Source: Planctomycetaceae bacterium (GTDB taxonomy: Bacteria; Planctomycetota; Planctomycetia; Planctomycetales; Planctomycetaceae). Taken from it: a stretch of DNA of 64,000 nt. How positions within the stretch are numbered: position 1 is the stretch's first letter; the number at the start of each line of letters is the position of its first letter. The position numbers and the translations under genes were made by a program. Below the pieces are notes generated by a model. The model did not search any database, had not been told where the DNA came from, and saw nothing but the letters and a program-made list of their open reading frames with translations. Of this stretch, positions 8,546-17,690 are shown one piece after another. The DNA lies in NCBI GenBank assembly GCA_020638955.1, contig JACKHO010000001.1, positions 930,001 to 994,000 on the forward strand, written 5' to 3'.

Positions 8546-11500
8546 TTATCCCACGTGAAAATCGACGCCGACTTTCATGTAGCCGATTCCCGAGAACACT
8601 TGACGTTCGTATGTCTGGTCATCGAATTCTTCAATGATGTGACTTCTCGACGAGACGTAGACCACGTCCTGTGACGGCGGGCCGCCGCTTGAGTCCGAAC
8701 CGGGAGTGGTGATGTGGGCAACAAAATCGACGTAGTGGCGTTTTTCAATGAAATTCACAATGTGATAAAGATCGACACGATTGCCGAACATAATGTCTGC
8801 GGCCTGGTCGTACGCCCAGGGGGCAAGGTAGTGAACCAGTTCATCATTGAGCCTAGGGCGATAAAAGGCCGGGTTGCAGCCATCGCGAAATCGAACCACC
8901 GCACGGACCGTCAGGGGGACGTAGCGTGGATTCAGCACGCGATAATTCACCATGGGAGACGAATGCTGCTGCAGATATTGTTCGATGCTTTTCAGTTTGT
9001 CAGCGGCAGCCCTGGGTTGAAACGGGTCCGAAGGCAGCTTGTTGCGAATGTCGGGAATAACGACGACGCGTACGGTGTTGGCTTCGGAGGGATCATCACT
9101 CGTGCCAACAGGAAGGCATTTCACTTTGTAAATCTCGGGGAAGGCTTCCAGCACCATGTGTTCACAGTCCCATGCTGTTAACACACGGTTTCGATGGCGC
9201 AGCCGTTCAGAGACTCGCGTATAGAAGTGCCCTGCACTTTCGACGTCACGACCGCCGAACGATGAATACGGTTGCCGGATTCCATCGATTTCGGGCTGAG
9301 GTACCTGCAGGTCGGTAATGGAGTTTGGTTCGAGTGGTGGTCCAAGCGACTCGGTCGGATCATCTGACAGAACGCGAGTGGCGCAAACCGCCTGAGTATG
9401 GATGTTGATGGTGTCGCACACGCTGCGACTGTTTTTGGGAACCGTCGCCCGAATCCAGAATTTGTCCGGTGGCATGAGTATTCCGCTGAATACCGTGGGC
9501 ACGTCAAACACAATGATCCCGGTCTTCACCAAGCCGTCAGTGGAATCCCGCAGGATTTGCCTTTCCCCGAAAGGTATCCACTCCTCTCCATTGAGATAGC
9601 TCCAGTGCACTGGAGCATGTGGCAACTGGGGATCACCACTCCCGTCGGCGAGTTGAAACAGTAAAGAAACCGTTTGTGGTTCCTGCACGCCATCGAGCCC
9701 AATAAACAGTTCCCCCTCGTTGATGAATTGCGGCAGCAGGTGGCAGACTGACGTTTCCGAAACACCGCCTTTGCTTTCTGAAGGCGGATTCGATTTCACT
9801 TGCTGTACGGGAACTCGACGATAGCCGAATGGTTCGACGTGATAAATCCGTCCGGCTGCAAACTCCGTCCCCGGTTTGAAGACTTCGCGGGCTGTGTAAT
9901 GGATTCGTAATTCACCAATGACCGGCGTGTATGGCGGGTTGACGTGATAGTTCTTTGGGGCGATTCTGTCTACCTCTGCCTCCGTGCCTGTCGGACGAGG
10001 CTGGCTGGCGACCCGGGCTGCCAGTTCCATGGCCTTTTCAGCAGCCAGAACTGGGTATCGGAGGTGTTGAAAATCGGGGCTGTTCAGCTTCCACTGGAAT
10101 GCACGAGGCCAGCGTGTCAGGTCCTCCTCGAGTTCATCCGAAGACTGAAACGTCGTATGGTCACCAGTGTTGAGCTTCTCCGTGTTCCCAACTGTTGCAT
10201 CCGCTGCTGTGAGGACATTGATGAGCTCGTCCGAACTACCAGGCGTTGAACCTGAGAACAGCGGTAGGGCGTCCGCCAACGTTGTCGGGAATCCATTCTC
10301 GAGAACACTCACAGAAATGTTGAACCGAGTCGACGAGTCGACTGGATCGAAGTAACTGGCGTAATATGGGCCAATGCCCTCATCTGGCTGTCCCATCCAC
10401 TGAGTAGAGAACGCGAGCTTTGTGAGAGACTTGGAGGCAAGTTCCGGGTGTGCAATGAGCAGGCGAGATCCGACGGCGGGTACAGCGCCGAATGGTTCAA
10501 ACGGTTTCGTCGGGTCCTGACGACCGTGGTCATTTTGAATTGCCGCTGGGGACAAACCGATGGCCGTTGGTCTGTCCCCAGTCTGCTTCGTGTTATTCTC
10601 CTGGTCATGGGCATTGCGGCCAACGGAAACTTCAAGCTCAACCTGGCTTATCTGACACTGTGCCAACGACGGGTAAAGATTCGCTTCGACAGCACTCTGC
10701 GAAGCTCCGAATTTTCCTTTTCCAATTCTGTTGTCCAGCAGAAGCTGTACTACGGCGAACTTGGGCCCCGCCTGCGGTCCAGGCGGCAGCGGCACGATTC
10801 CCGGTGCCTTGGGAGAAAGTTTGATTTGTACTTCAAGACTGTCGGCCGTGGGCGCACTCTTTATTTCACACCTGTCAGGACCAGCGCCTGACACGGCGAC
10901 TTCGTGCATCCCTTTGGCGGTACTGAACAGCACGCGGAAGGGGGGCGTGCCGTTCAGAAGGTTGACCTGGGCCTTTTTGAAGCTGCCAGGCGTTACTGAA
11001 AGCTTCAGTTTGATGAGGCGATCACCGGATGTGAGTGTCAGGAGCGGTGACGCAATGGCAATGCCGAATTCCGCTGTAGTCACGCCAGAGTCGGCATGTC
11101 CCCCTCCGAAAGTTCTCCAGCGTAAATTTTCGGTTTCGACGTCATGCCGACCGCGAACTGAGGTTGCATCTTCCGCAACAAAGACATTTTCCCAAACGTC
11201 GATTTCGGGTACAGGTAGCGGAATTCGCTGCCTGCGCCACTTGGCAAGCACTAATTGACGATAGGCTTTTTCCCATGTGCTGTCGGACTCGGAATCTTCA
11301 GGCAAATTGGATTCGCTTCTGCGCTGCAAGTCCTGAATGCCGCGTACAGTGATGGGGTCGAGTTGGAGCTGAGTCCTGATGTATCGCTGATCAATTTCAT
11401 CGCTCGGATTCAACTGCATGAAGTCTATCGCGCTGTTTGGCGACGGCGCCGCAGAGTCGGACTTTTCAGTTGACGGGGAGAGCTGCGGGCTTTGTTCCAT

Positions 11501-13141
11501 CGCAAAGGCAATCATGGCCGCGAAGCTTTTTTCCTTTCGTGTTTTGAGCTCGGCACACTCGGTCTTGATTTGCTGCTCTCGGTGTGCTGCTTCGAGGATT
11601 TCGAGCACGCGACTTTTATCCGACTCACTGGCACCGGAATCTCTGACGACCTCGCGCACAAAACTCCAGTCAGCCAATGACATATGAAAAGCTACCGACA
11701 AATCTTCGAAGGCTTTGTCTATCTCTTCCAATTCCGTCAGCTGATCATGTTCCGGGCTCTTCTTCCTAGCCGGGATTTCCAGGAGTAACCTGTTCATGCG
11801 CGGAATGAACAAATGCTCATTTCGAAAGCCACTAATCTCGTGACCCGCCATACGCAGCAAGTCAACAAGCTGGTGCCATTCCTGCTGAATGGATTCGATG
11901 GTTGTCATGCTTTCGTCGAAATCGCCGACGGTGAGAAGCAGGTCGTGCTCAATTACGGTCTCGATCCGTTTAAGAAACTCCCTGTCCGCCGCCGACAACT
12001 GGTGCTTGCGCGCCTGTAGCCCCTGGTGTTGCCGGTGCAATTCAAAGACATTGCTTACTTCCGGTATGCCGGAAAAAATTTGCTGGTACGACTTGGCGTT
12101 CGCTGCTCCCTCAGCTTGTAACTGATCCAACTTTTCCTTTAGAGACGATTCAAATCCCTCAGGGGTTTCAATTGGCGATTCGCTGGAACTAATTCCGAAG
12201 CGGACTGCAAGTTTTTTCCACTTATCCTTCGCAGGTTCATTCGTTGGATTCAGTCGATTTGCCAAAGTAATGAACTGTTGGAATGCGGCCAGGGGCATTT
12301 TGAATTCGCCACGAACGTATTCCACGAGTTCATCCATGAGCTCGCATCCAACTAGAAAATCGGAAGGCTCATTATTCGCGACTTTCGGTCGATAGCTGAA
12401 TATGGAATCTCCCAATGCGAGTGCCATTAGTGCCCAGTACACTTTGTCACGTCCGCCCGCAGGATTCGCCTGCCGGCCCGGCGCGGCATCGAGAAGTTCA
12501 GGTTGTTCAAATACATCCTGTAGAGTAATTGTCTTCCGCTCGACGCGAAGTGAGCGCAACTCAGCAACTTGAGCATGTCCGACAACCAAATCATTGTCGG
12601 TGCGGAAGTGGATTTCACTCCCATCCGGAGCGTGCCCGGCCAACAACATTGTGCCAACTGGGAGCAGGTGTGGGGTAGCCTGAGGGACCAGGTCGACGAG
12701 GACATTGACTTGACGCGGTAGCGCTTTCGCTCGCGTCATACGCAAGACATCGCGGTAGTAGAACTCCAAATGTCGCCGAGTGAACTCGTTCATTCGTGTC
12801 GTTGAACGCCTCAGCAACTTCAGGAATGTCACGAACAATGCAAGGTGAGGCTCTGAGGATCGCCTCTGTACTTCAACATCGGCTTGGAGAGGCGCGGCAT
12901 CTTCTGCCCACGCAGCTAGTTTGCCAAGACAGTCCGGGAGAAAACCGGACCAATCGCCTACAACGTTATTGTTCCCGTCATAGTAGCGAAGCTGCTTGGC
13001 AAATTGGCATGTGAGTTCCAACAAGTCTTCTAGGCTACGTTCGTCAACGGAAACGTAATCAGGATCCAGGGCGGATGCAGTCCGGTCTCGCTGACTTATT
13101 CCGTCACGGAGGTAGTCGTGATTTTGACTTTGATCGAACAT
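8546..13141 (-). CDS. eCIS baseplate protein, gp6/J-like (Afp11-type), very large
   Basis: The protein has 1531 residues. Residues ~120-200 contain FYYRDVLRM and a strand set (VNVLVDLVP, GTMLLAGH, IHFRTDNDLVV) typical of the large gp6-like baseplate protein of contractile systems. The C-terminal ~250 residues hold the J-domain-like part: a Ser-Glu-Arg-Leu-Arg-His-Arg stretch followed by RVLTAWDCEHMVLEAFPEIY, then VRVVVIPD and a domain with RYVPLTVRAVVRF. Residues ~270-560 are predicted helical and highly charged, inserted between the recognised ends. It builds the wedge ring that triggers sheath contraction. It sits 13 nt after the PAAR-like gene. Its length is at the upper end of what I expect for the family, mostly because of the helical insert. 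Confidence 0.85.
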   Translation of the reverse strand: MFDQSQNHDYLRDGISQRDRTASALDPDYVSVDERSLEDLLELTCQFAKQLRYYDGNNNVVGDWSGFLPDCLGKLAAWAEDAAPLQADVEVQRRSSEPHLALFVTFLKLLRRSTTRMNEFTRRHLEFYYRDVLRMTRAKALPRQVNVLVDLVPQATPHLLPVGTMLLAGHAPDGSEIHFRTDNDLVVGHAQVAELRSLRVERKTITLQDVFEQPELLDAAPGRQANPAGGRDKVYWALMALALGDSIFSYRPKVANNEPSDFLVGCELMDELVEYVRGEFKMPLAAFQQFITLANRLNPTNEPAKDKWKKLAVRFGISSSESPIETPEGFESSLKEKLDQLQAEGAANAKSYQQIFSGIPEVSNVFELHRQHQGLQARKHQLSAADREFLKRIETVIEHDLLLTVGDFDESMTTIESIQQEWHQLVDLLRMAGHEISGFRNEHLFIPRMNRLLLEIPARKKSPEHDQLTELEEIDKAFEDLSVAFHMSLADWSFVREVVRDSGASESDKSRVLEILEAAHREQQIKTECAELKTRKEKSFAAMIAFAMEQSPQLSPSTEKSDSAAPSPNSAIDFMQLNPSDEIDQRYIRTQLQLDPITVRGIQDLQRRSESNLPEDSESDSTWEKAYRQLVLAKWRRQRIPLPVPEIDVWENVFVAEDATSVRGRHDVETENLRWRTFGGGHADSGVTTAEFGIAIASPLLTLTSGDRLIKLKLSVTPGSFKKAQVNLLNGTPPFRVLFSTAKGMHEVAVSGAGPDRCEIKSAPTADSLEVQIKLSPKAPGIVPLPPGPQAGPKFAVVQLLLDNRIGKGKFGASQSAVEANLYPSLAQCQISQVELEVSVGRNAHDQENNTKQTGDRPTAIGLSPAAIQNDHGRQDPTKPFEPFGAVPAVGSRLLIAHPELASKSLTKLAFSTQWMGQPDEGIGPYYASYFDPVDSSTRFNISVSVLENGFPTTLADALPLFSGSTPGSSDELINVLTAADATVGNTEKLNTGDHTTFQSSDELEEDLTRWPRAFQWKLNSPDFQHLRYPVLAAEKAMELAARVASQPRPTGTEAEVDRIAPKNYHVNPPYTPVIGELRIHYTAREVFKPGTEFAAGRIYHVEPFGYRRVPVQQVKSNPPSESKGGVSETSVCHLLPQFINEGELFIGLDGVQEPQTVSLLFQLADGSGDPQLPHAPVHWSYLNGEEWIPFGERQILRDSTDGLVKTGIIVFDVPTVFSGILMPPDKFWIRATVPKNSRSVCDTINIHTQAVCATRVLSDDPTESLGPPLEPNSITDLQVPQPEIDGIRQPYSSFGGRDVESAGHFYTRVSERLRHRNRVLTAWDCEHMVLEAFPEIYKVKCLPVGTSDDPSEANTVRVVVIPDIRNKLPSDPFQPRAAADKLKSIEQYLQQHSSPMVNYRVLNPRYVPLTVRAVVRFRDGCNPAFYRPRLNDELVHYLAPWAYDQAADIMFGNRVDLYHIVNFIEKRHYVDFVAHITTPGSDSSGGPPSQDVVYVSSRSHIIEEFDDQTYERQVFSGIGYMKVGVDFHVG

Positions 13142-13154
13142 TTGGCCGGTAAAC

Positions 13155-13589
13155 TCAAGAACTTCGAAGTTTCATATTCGTGGTGACAAACATTCCCTGC
13201 CCACTGTACTGCGGTGTCGCATCGGGAATAGGAGTTCCTGGTCCCGGTGGAGGTTGTTGCGCGGGACTTTGTACCTCAAACTTGGCAGTGAACATTTGGC
13301 CCTTCAAAAGAATTGGCTTGTTACCAGTCTTCGTTTTTGTCGTTTTTTGATCGCCCGCAAGGCCGGCGATTTTCAATGTTCCGGTACCGGGAATTGAGTA
13401 CTGCGGCGTCATATACATGCACCCCGGGACGGAGACCTTCTTCTCATCGCCATCGACACACACTTTCTTTCCGCGGAATGTCAGTGGTCCACTTCCACTA
13501 AGCTTACCGGGTTGAACGACGACCACTGCGGGGCCGAAGTTCGGGAGGAACGTGACTTGGTCACCATCTAACAGAATGAAGTCCGGCAC
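13155..13589 (-). CDS. PAAR-like spike-tip protein (Afp10-type)
   Basis: The protein has 144 residues. It begins at a GTG with GGAGAG a few bases upstream; no ATG fits the conserved N-terminus. The sequence is a succession of short glycine-rich beta turns (SGSGPLTFRGKKVCVDGDE, then PGCMYMTPQYSIPGTGTLKI) with two cysteines, as in the small cone-shaped tip proteins of eCIS. Its position between gp25-like and gp6-like genes is where Afp10/PAAR proteins occur. It should cap the VgrG-like spike and pierce the target envelope; no C-terminal effector extension is present. A proline-rich linker (about residues 112-120) precedes a last strand segment. The family call rests on pattern and context. Confidence 0.75.
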   Translation of the reverse strand: MPDFILLDGDQVTFLPNFGPAVVVVQPGKLSGSGPLTFRGKKVCVDGDEKKVSVPGCMYMTPQYSIPGTGTLKIAGLAGDQKTTKTKTGNKPILLKGQMFTAKFEVQSPAQQPPPGPGTPIPDATPQYSGQGMFVTTNMKLRSS

Positions 13590-13601
13590 AGTCTCTCTCC
13601 A

Positions 13602-14003
13602 TTACGAGGACTCATTGATATAGAACGGATAAACCATGTTGTAACGTGAATTCGTGCCACGCACCGTGTACTGAATACTGATGAGTAACAGGCCTACGGT
13701 TGCCTGGCTTTCGGAAATCTGGACATTGTCCAAATGGATACGCGGTTCTTGTTGGAGGATGGCATCTGAAATGGTTTCCGTAAGACCATTAATGAGGTGA
13801 CGATCAACTTCTTCGAACACGAACTTGTTCAAGTCGCATCCGAACTCTCGATGCATTAGCCGTTCGCCCGGCGCTGTTCCCAGAATTACTTCCAGGCTCT
13901 TCTCAATGTCTTCAGCGTCCGACACCATTTGGACTTGGGCTCCGCCTGCATGGAACTCTGGAGGGAATGCCCAGCCAGTCCCAAGAAATGAGTGTCTATT
14001 CAT
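13602..14003 (-). CDS. gp25-like baseplate wedge protein
   Basis: The protein has 133 residues. It carries the GPW/gp25 signature: an N-terminal GTGWAFPPEF, the IEKSLEVILGTAPGERLMHREFG core (read as IEKSLEVILGTAPGERL then MHREFGCDL, residues ~35-60) with the EFG turn, and a C-terminal strand that reads IQYTVRGT. In T4 and in eCIS this protein connects the sheath baseplate ring with the gp6-like wedge. The long upstream extension of the frame is ignored because homology begins at MNRHSF. The ATG at 14003 (or 14006) overlaps the stop region of the preceding small gene by 8-11 nt, indicating translational coupling. Confidence 0.88.
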   Translation of the reverse strand: MNRHSFLGTGWAFPPEFHAGGAQVQMVSDAEDIEKSLEVILGTAPGERLMHREFGCDLNKFVFEEVDRHLINGLTETISDAILQQEPRIHLDNVQISESQATVGLLLISIQYTVRGTNSRYNMVYPFYINESS

Positions 14004-14202
14004 CATCCAAGTCCGAATTTGGCGGTGGGTTAATAGTGTTTCCAGATTCCGCTTCTGCTGTCGAATTCCCTTTGATTTGTTGACCGGCTTGTTCCTGGAT
14101 ACTGCCAATGAGCGAATACACCTTGGCAAAGGGAAGATTTCCCAACCCTTCCAATATGATATTTGCTTCGTCGAGGCTGACTTTTAGTGTGATTTGTTGC
14201 AC
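13996..14202 (-). CDS. Small eCIS/phage-tail accessory protein (68 aa)
   Basis: This is a short protein beginning at a GTG preceded by a purine-rich AAGAGAG. The longer frame to 14274 would overlap the spike gene by more than 40 nt and has no ribosome binding signal. The body is VSLDEANIILEGLGNLPFAK followed by VYSLIGSIQEQA, a two-helix pattern seen in tiny proteins next to spike and gp25 genes of phage-like systems. The C-terminal 25 residues are acidic and probably disordered. The function is unknown to me; the position between spike and wedge genes suggests a baseplate or assembly helper. The stop overlaps the gp25-like start. Confidence 0.7.
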   Translation of the reverse strand: MQQITLKVSLDEANIILEGLGNLPFAKVYSLIGSIQEQAGQQIKGNSTAEAESGNTINPPPNSDLDDE

Positions 14203-14230
14203 GAAAACTCTCTTTCTACTGAACGCACTT

Positions 14231-15880
14231 TCAATTGATGTCAATTTTGGATCCCTTAACCTTGACGTTTCCACTGGCGGTAAACTTCAGGTCTTTGACG
14301 CTCTTGATTTCGATACCGGACTTGTCCATTCTGACGACGTTGCCATGCTGATCGGTCAGTTCAATCGACTCGGCAGCGTCATCAAGTACGACTTTGTTCT
14401 TGTTCTTCGTTTCAATGAAGACGGAAGCCTTTTCCGCATCTACGAATCCAATGCGGGTGCCCATTTTCGTGACAATTCCCTTGTTTTCGTTCTTTTCCGT
14501 CGGCTTTGCGTAGTCGCCGCCAGGTGTGTTCTTCGAACTTGCCAATGAACCCAGGACGACCGGCACACGTGGGTCGTTGTTGAAGAAACCTACGACAACT
14601 TCGTCGCCGACTTCGGGCCGAAACAAGAATCCCCTGTTCTTCCCGGCATCGGGCATCGCCAGCCGCGCCCAGACCGAGCCGCTTTTCTCGCCCAGCACTG
14701 GAAGAATGACTTTGATCCGCAGTTCGTTCTCCGGATCGTCTTCGAACTTGTCGACAATTCCGATTTGAAGTCCCGTGACTGCTGGTATCAGTCCCGATGC
14801 AGGGATTTGCTGAATGTTCGGCTGCTCGCAGAATCGCTCGGGCGTCGCACCGAATTGAATGTCGGTTTGCCAACCATGACTGTCCAGGCGATGACGTATT
14901 CCGGTAACAACCGTCTGATCATCGAACCTCGTCCCGACACCGGAAATCTCTATGGTGTCCAGTGGTTTGACGGCGGCTGTACCAGGTAGCGCGACGCGGC
15001 CACGAAGCATCGACCATCGACTCTGTGCCATGCGGGAATTTGCCCAGGACTTCTGCTCGTCAGCATGCAACGGCGCACCGTGGATTAGCTGAGTTGCTTC
15101 AACGCCCAACGACTTGGCGATCTTCGCTGCGTTAAGGTTTCCACCCGGAGCGGAAATGTCCGCCGCAGTCGCGGGCTTCGCCATTTTCTGCGACTTTACG
15201 TCCCAGGAAACCGCTTGCACCTTTGTCACTTGGTGACTTCCGCTGGCCTCAATTACAAAGTCGAAAACCTCACTCAATCCCCACTCAATCTTGAGCGTTG
15301 GACGACTAACCTTCAGTGGCTCGATATTCACGACGCCATCATCGACAAGCACGACACACCCCAGGAGTTCGGCGCGGGTGACCATGAAGTCCCAGTCTGT
15401 GCAATTGTATTGAATGAGCTGCGGGTGTTTCGTTTGAGACTTGGCGATTTTACCGGCCGCGAGTTTTGCCTTTGAAATCAACTGTTTGAAGACATCGGTC
15501 TCAGTCATTGCCGCGAATACCGAACTATGGCGGGTTGCCGTGAGTTTCACGCTGGCGTCCTTCAACTCCACGAATAGCGCAGTTCCCGAAGTGTCGGCCT
15601 CAACTCGAACGCCCGTCACGATGCCCTTGAATAGAGTGGAATCGGCCGCTCCTTCATAGCGCATCCGAATTTCAAGGTGCTTTCCTGGTTCAAAGTCCGG
15701 TAGACCACTGACGTGGAAATCCTGGTGGGCGGCGCTGCCATCGAGAAATTGAAGGCGTGCACGTGGAATCCGATTGACCTCCCGGGAAACGTCGAGTGAG
15801 ACCAGCGCTATTTCTGCGCTAATTGCCTTACCTTCGCTCAGGATTGTGGGAGTAACGACGGGCACGAATTCAGTTCTCAA
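14231..15880 (-). CDS. VgrG-like spike/hub protein (gp27-gp5 fusion, Afp8-type)
   Basis: The protein has 549 residues. Residues 1-~360 resemble the gp27/GpD hub, with LEIRMRYEGAAD near 75 and the IQYNCTDWDFMVTRAELLG block near 155, a hallmark of VgrG/GpD proteins. An OB-fold gp5-like domain follows (about 375-460), with FFNNDPRVPVVLGSL. The C-terminal ~70 residues are the beta-helical needle, with alternating short strands (VVLDDAAESIELTD, KSVKDLKFTASG). No lysozyme or effector domain is present. The start is probably a TTG overlapping the adaptor stop; a GTG five codons later is an alternative. It should trimerise into the spike that carries the PAAR-like tip. Confidence 0.9.
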   Translation of the reverse strand: MRTEFVPVVTPTILSEGKAISAEIALVSLDVSREVNRIPRARLQFLDGSAAHQDFHVSGLPDFEPGKHLEIRMRYEGAADSTLFKGIVTGVRVEADTSGTALFVELKDASVKLTATRHSSVFAAMTETDVFKQLISKAKLAAGKIAKSQTKHPQLIQYNCTDWDFMVTRAELLGCVVLVDDGVVNIEPLKVSRPTLKIEWGLSEVFDFVIEASGSHQVTKVQAVSWDVKSQKMAKPATAADISAPGGNLNAAKIAKSLGVEATQLIHGAPLHADEQKSWANSRMAQSRWSMLRGRVALPGTAAVKPLDTIEISGVGTRFDDQTVVTGIRHRLDSHGWQTDIQFGATPERFCEQPNIQQIPASGLIPAVTGLQIGIVDKFEDDPENELRIKVILPVLGEKSGSVWARLAMPDAGKNRGFLFRPEVGDEVVVGFFNNDPRVPVVLGSLASSKNTPGGDYAKPTEKNENKGIVTKMGTRIGFVDAEKASVFIETKNKNKVVLDDAAESIELTDQHGNVVRMDKSGIEIKSVKDLKFTASGNVKVKGSKIDIN

Positions 15881-16559
15881 GTGGTGGAAAGTAAAGATGC
15901 TGCCCAGGAGTTAGCTGGCGGAAATTGTCCAACTGATTTGCCTGGGCGACGAACAGGTAGTGTTCAGGAGACCCATAGATTTCCGCCGTCAACAGAGGGA
16001 GGGTATCGCCAGCCACGACTGTGCGACGATGACTGACATCGGGCGAGCCTTTGTTCTCCTTGCGAATTCGCTTTTTGACCGATTCGTCTGAAATAAAGGT
16101 GACATCAAGTTCCGCACGCAGGGCTGCCCCGTCGCGATCAAATTTCGTGTAGGAAATGTCAACATTCTTCAGTCGACATGAAAAGAAAAGGTCTCCCCAC
16201 TCAACCACCAAATAGTTTGGCTCATGAATGCTCCCGTTCATGCGGTATGTTAAGTCGAGGAACTGGTTGATGCGCTGAACCACGCTTTTTCCTGTTGACC
16301 CGGGCCGAGACTGGCCGACATTCGTACCGTCCAAAATCAATTGAATGTTCAAGTCCGACGGGTCGCTGCGCGCATAATCAGCCTGCTTACCAGAACTGTT
16401 GTAACCTTGTCCTTTGCCATACGAAATGCCCAAACTGCGTTTGAACGAACTGGGATTGAACATGGCTTCAAACGTGCCGACGACGTCACGGGAGGAGCGC
16501 CCCGCACTCTTGTACGCCACGATTTTCAGCTTCTCGAGCTTTGCTGACTGCTTGAGCAT
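15870..16559 (-). CDS. CIS-tube/LysM adaptor protein (Afp7-type)
   Basis: The protein has 229 residues. The N-terminal ~160 residues contain FEAMFNPSSFKRSLGISYGK, the signature of the eCIS tube-initiator/adaptor family, then LIQLILDGT-like strands. The C-terminal ~50 residues form a LysM-like module: VVAGDTLPLLTAEIYGSPEH and then LTPGQHLYFPP. In T4 terms this corresponds to the gp53/gp54-like adaptor between hub and tube. It starts 5 nt after the DUF5908 gene and its stop overlaps the spike start, a tight operon arrangement. The LysM part probably serves protein-protein packing in the baseplate, not cell-wall binding, because the particle is assembled in the cytoplasm. Confidence 0.88.
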   Translation of the reverse strand: MLKQSAKLEKLKIVAYKSAGRSSRDVVGTFEAMFNPSSFKRSLGISYGKGQGYNSSGKQADYARSDPSDLNIQLILDGTNVGQSRPGSTGKSVVQRINQFLDLTYRMNGSIHEPNYLVVEWGDLFFSCRLKNVDISYTKFDRDGAALRAELDVTFISDESVKKRIRKENKGSPDVSHRRTVVAGDTLPLLTAEIYGSPEHYLFVAQANQLDNFRQLTPGQHLYFPPLEN

Positions 16560-16564
16560 TGGCG

Positions 16565-16732
16565 TTACCGCTCCTTCGAGTCTTTTAGGATTTGCATGAC
16601 GCGTCGAACGCAGTCGGCCACAATTTCCTCCCGCTCATTGGCAGCTTCAACGAGCGACTTCTTTGATTCGGGCTTTGTTTCTCCTTCCGTAACGATTGCC
16701 CGAATAATGAGTTCCTTGATTTCAACAGGCAT
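16565..16732 (-). CDS. DUF5908 family mini-protein (55 aa)
   Basis: This short frame falls between the third tube gene (stop at 16735, 2 nt away) and the LysM adaptor (start at 16559, 5 nt away). The product begins MPVEIKELIIRAIV, which is the DUF5908 signature I know from contractile injection loci, and continues as a single charged helix (ANEREEIVADCVRRVMQIL). It has 55 residues. The spacing on both sides and the family signature make it real despite its size. The function is not established; its invariant position beside the adaptor suggests a structural or chaperone role in the tube-baseplate junction. Confidence 0.85.
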   Translation of the reverse strand: MPVEIKELIIRAIVTEGETKPESKKSLVEAANEREEIVADCVRRVMQILKDSKER

Positions 16733-16734
16733 TG

Positions 16735-17220
16735 TCAAATCCTCATTTTTTGCATGCGCGAATAAGTCAATTCGAGAGTCTCGATTGAAATCTCATGGCT
16801 TGTGGCATCGAGGTCGCTGACCGACCACCTTACGGGCCAGGCATTCATGAACATCCACCCTGCCACAGGGAGTCCTGTATCACCGAGTGACGTTACGAGT
16901 ACGTTTGTTGGGATGAACCTGAACTGCTCCATGGCCTTTTCGAAATCAGCACTGAGTATGGACATTTTGGGCAAACCACGTTCAAGAACGAGAGGCTTGT
17001 AATCGACTCCGTCTGGCAAAACGTGGCTGCGAATGTTCTCGCCGCCTTCTTGAATTGTTGACGTACGGACCTCAGCGGAAATGCCGGAAACCTTTCGGAA
17101 ACGTGTGTCCAAAACGTTCGGAATCTTCCCCTCGGTGAAGAAGAATACTCCGAAACGGAATCCCAGGATCAGATCGTCGTCGAGCGATTTGACCTCATGG
17201 GTGGGGATTGGTGGAACCAC
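16735..17220 (-). CDS. gp19-like tail tube protein 3 (Afp5-type)
   Basis: The protein has 161 residues. It has the tube-protein fold pattern: FRFGVFFF near residue 20, FRKVSGISAEVRTSTIQEGG (41-60), a PLVLERGL strand near 78 and a C-terminal LETLELTYSR. It is the most divergent of three consecutive tube paralogues and resembles the eCIS tube subunit that starts the tube at the baseplate. It begins at GTG with AAGG upstream, 20 nt after tube protein 2. The differing N-terminus, with no YNYRV strand, supports a specialised initiator role, which is an inference. Confidence 0.87.
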   Translation of the reverse strand: MVPPIPTHEVKSLDDDLILGFRFGVFFFTEGKIPNVLDTRFRKVSGISAEVRTSTIQEGGENIRSHVLPDGVDYKPLVLERGLPKMSILSADFEKAMEQFRFIPTNVLVTSLGDTGLPVAGWMFMNAWPVRWSVSDLDATSHEISIETLELTYSRMQKMRI

Positions 17221-17240
17221 GATTTCGAACCTTATTGGGT

Positions 17241-17684
17241 CTAATGATCGATGATACTTATACCGCGGGCCATCACTTCTAACGTTTCAATGGCGACTTC
17301 ATTTGTTGAAGCGTCAAACGTGGGGGCCGAAATCTTTAGTGGAAGTGCCTTCGCAATGCGCCAGGTCGCAATCGGTATACCGACTTCATCGCACAAACTG
17401 ACTTCAACCATGCGTGGCTTCCGTTGTCGCGACCATTCGTGCAGAAAACGCAACCCAGCAACCGTGCCCCGCTTGAATGTCACTGTGACTGGCTTGTCAA
17501 CAGGAAACTTTTGTACTTGCTCACCTTCCCAGTAGCTGAGTCCGTGAGCGTAGGCCACCGTTTCATATTCGATTTGCAGTCCCGACACTTCAGAGAATCC
17601 CATTGCGTGTCCGTCAATGGTCACTCGATAGTTGTAGGCGGGGACAGGAAACTGGTCCTTCTGGGTTGATTTCGTGGAGGCCAT
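17241..17684 (-). CDS. gp19-like tail tube protein 2
   Basis: The protein has 147 residues. PAYNYRVTIDGHAMGFSEVSG is the tube signature (strand then GFSEVSGL turn, residues ~15-37). It continues with VTFKRGTVAGLRF and a C-terminal NEVAIETLEVMARG. It is closely related to the next upstream tube gene and starts only 6 nt after it. In the family these subunits stack as hexamers inside the sheath and form the lumen that holds cargo. Two near-equal paralogues are usual in eCIS, one as the main tube and one as a ring near the baseplate; the sequence does not say which is which. Confidence 0.9.
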   Translation of the reverse strand: MASTKSTQKDQFPVPAYNYRVTIDGHAMGFSEVSGLQIEYETVAYAHGLSYWEGEQVQKFPVDKPVTVTFKRGTVAGLRFLHEWSRQRKPRMVEVSLCDEVGIPIATWRIAKALPLKISAPTFDASTNEVAIETLEVMARGISIIDH

Positions 17685-17690
17685 GACGAA

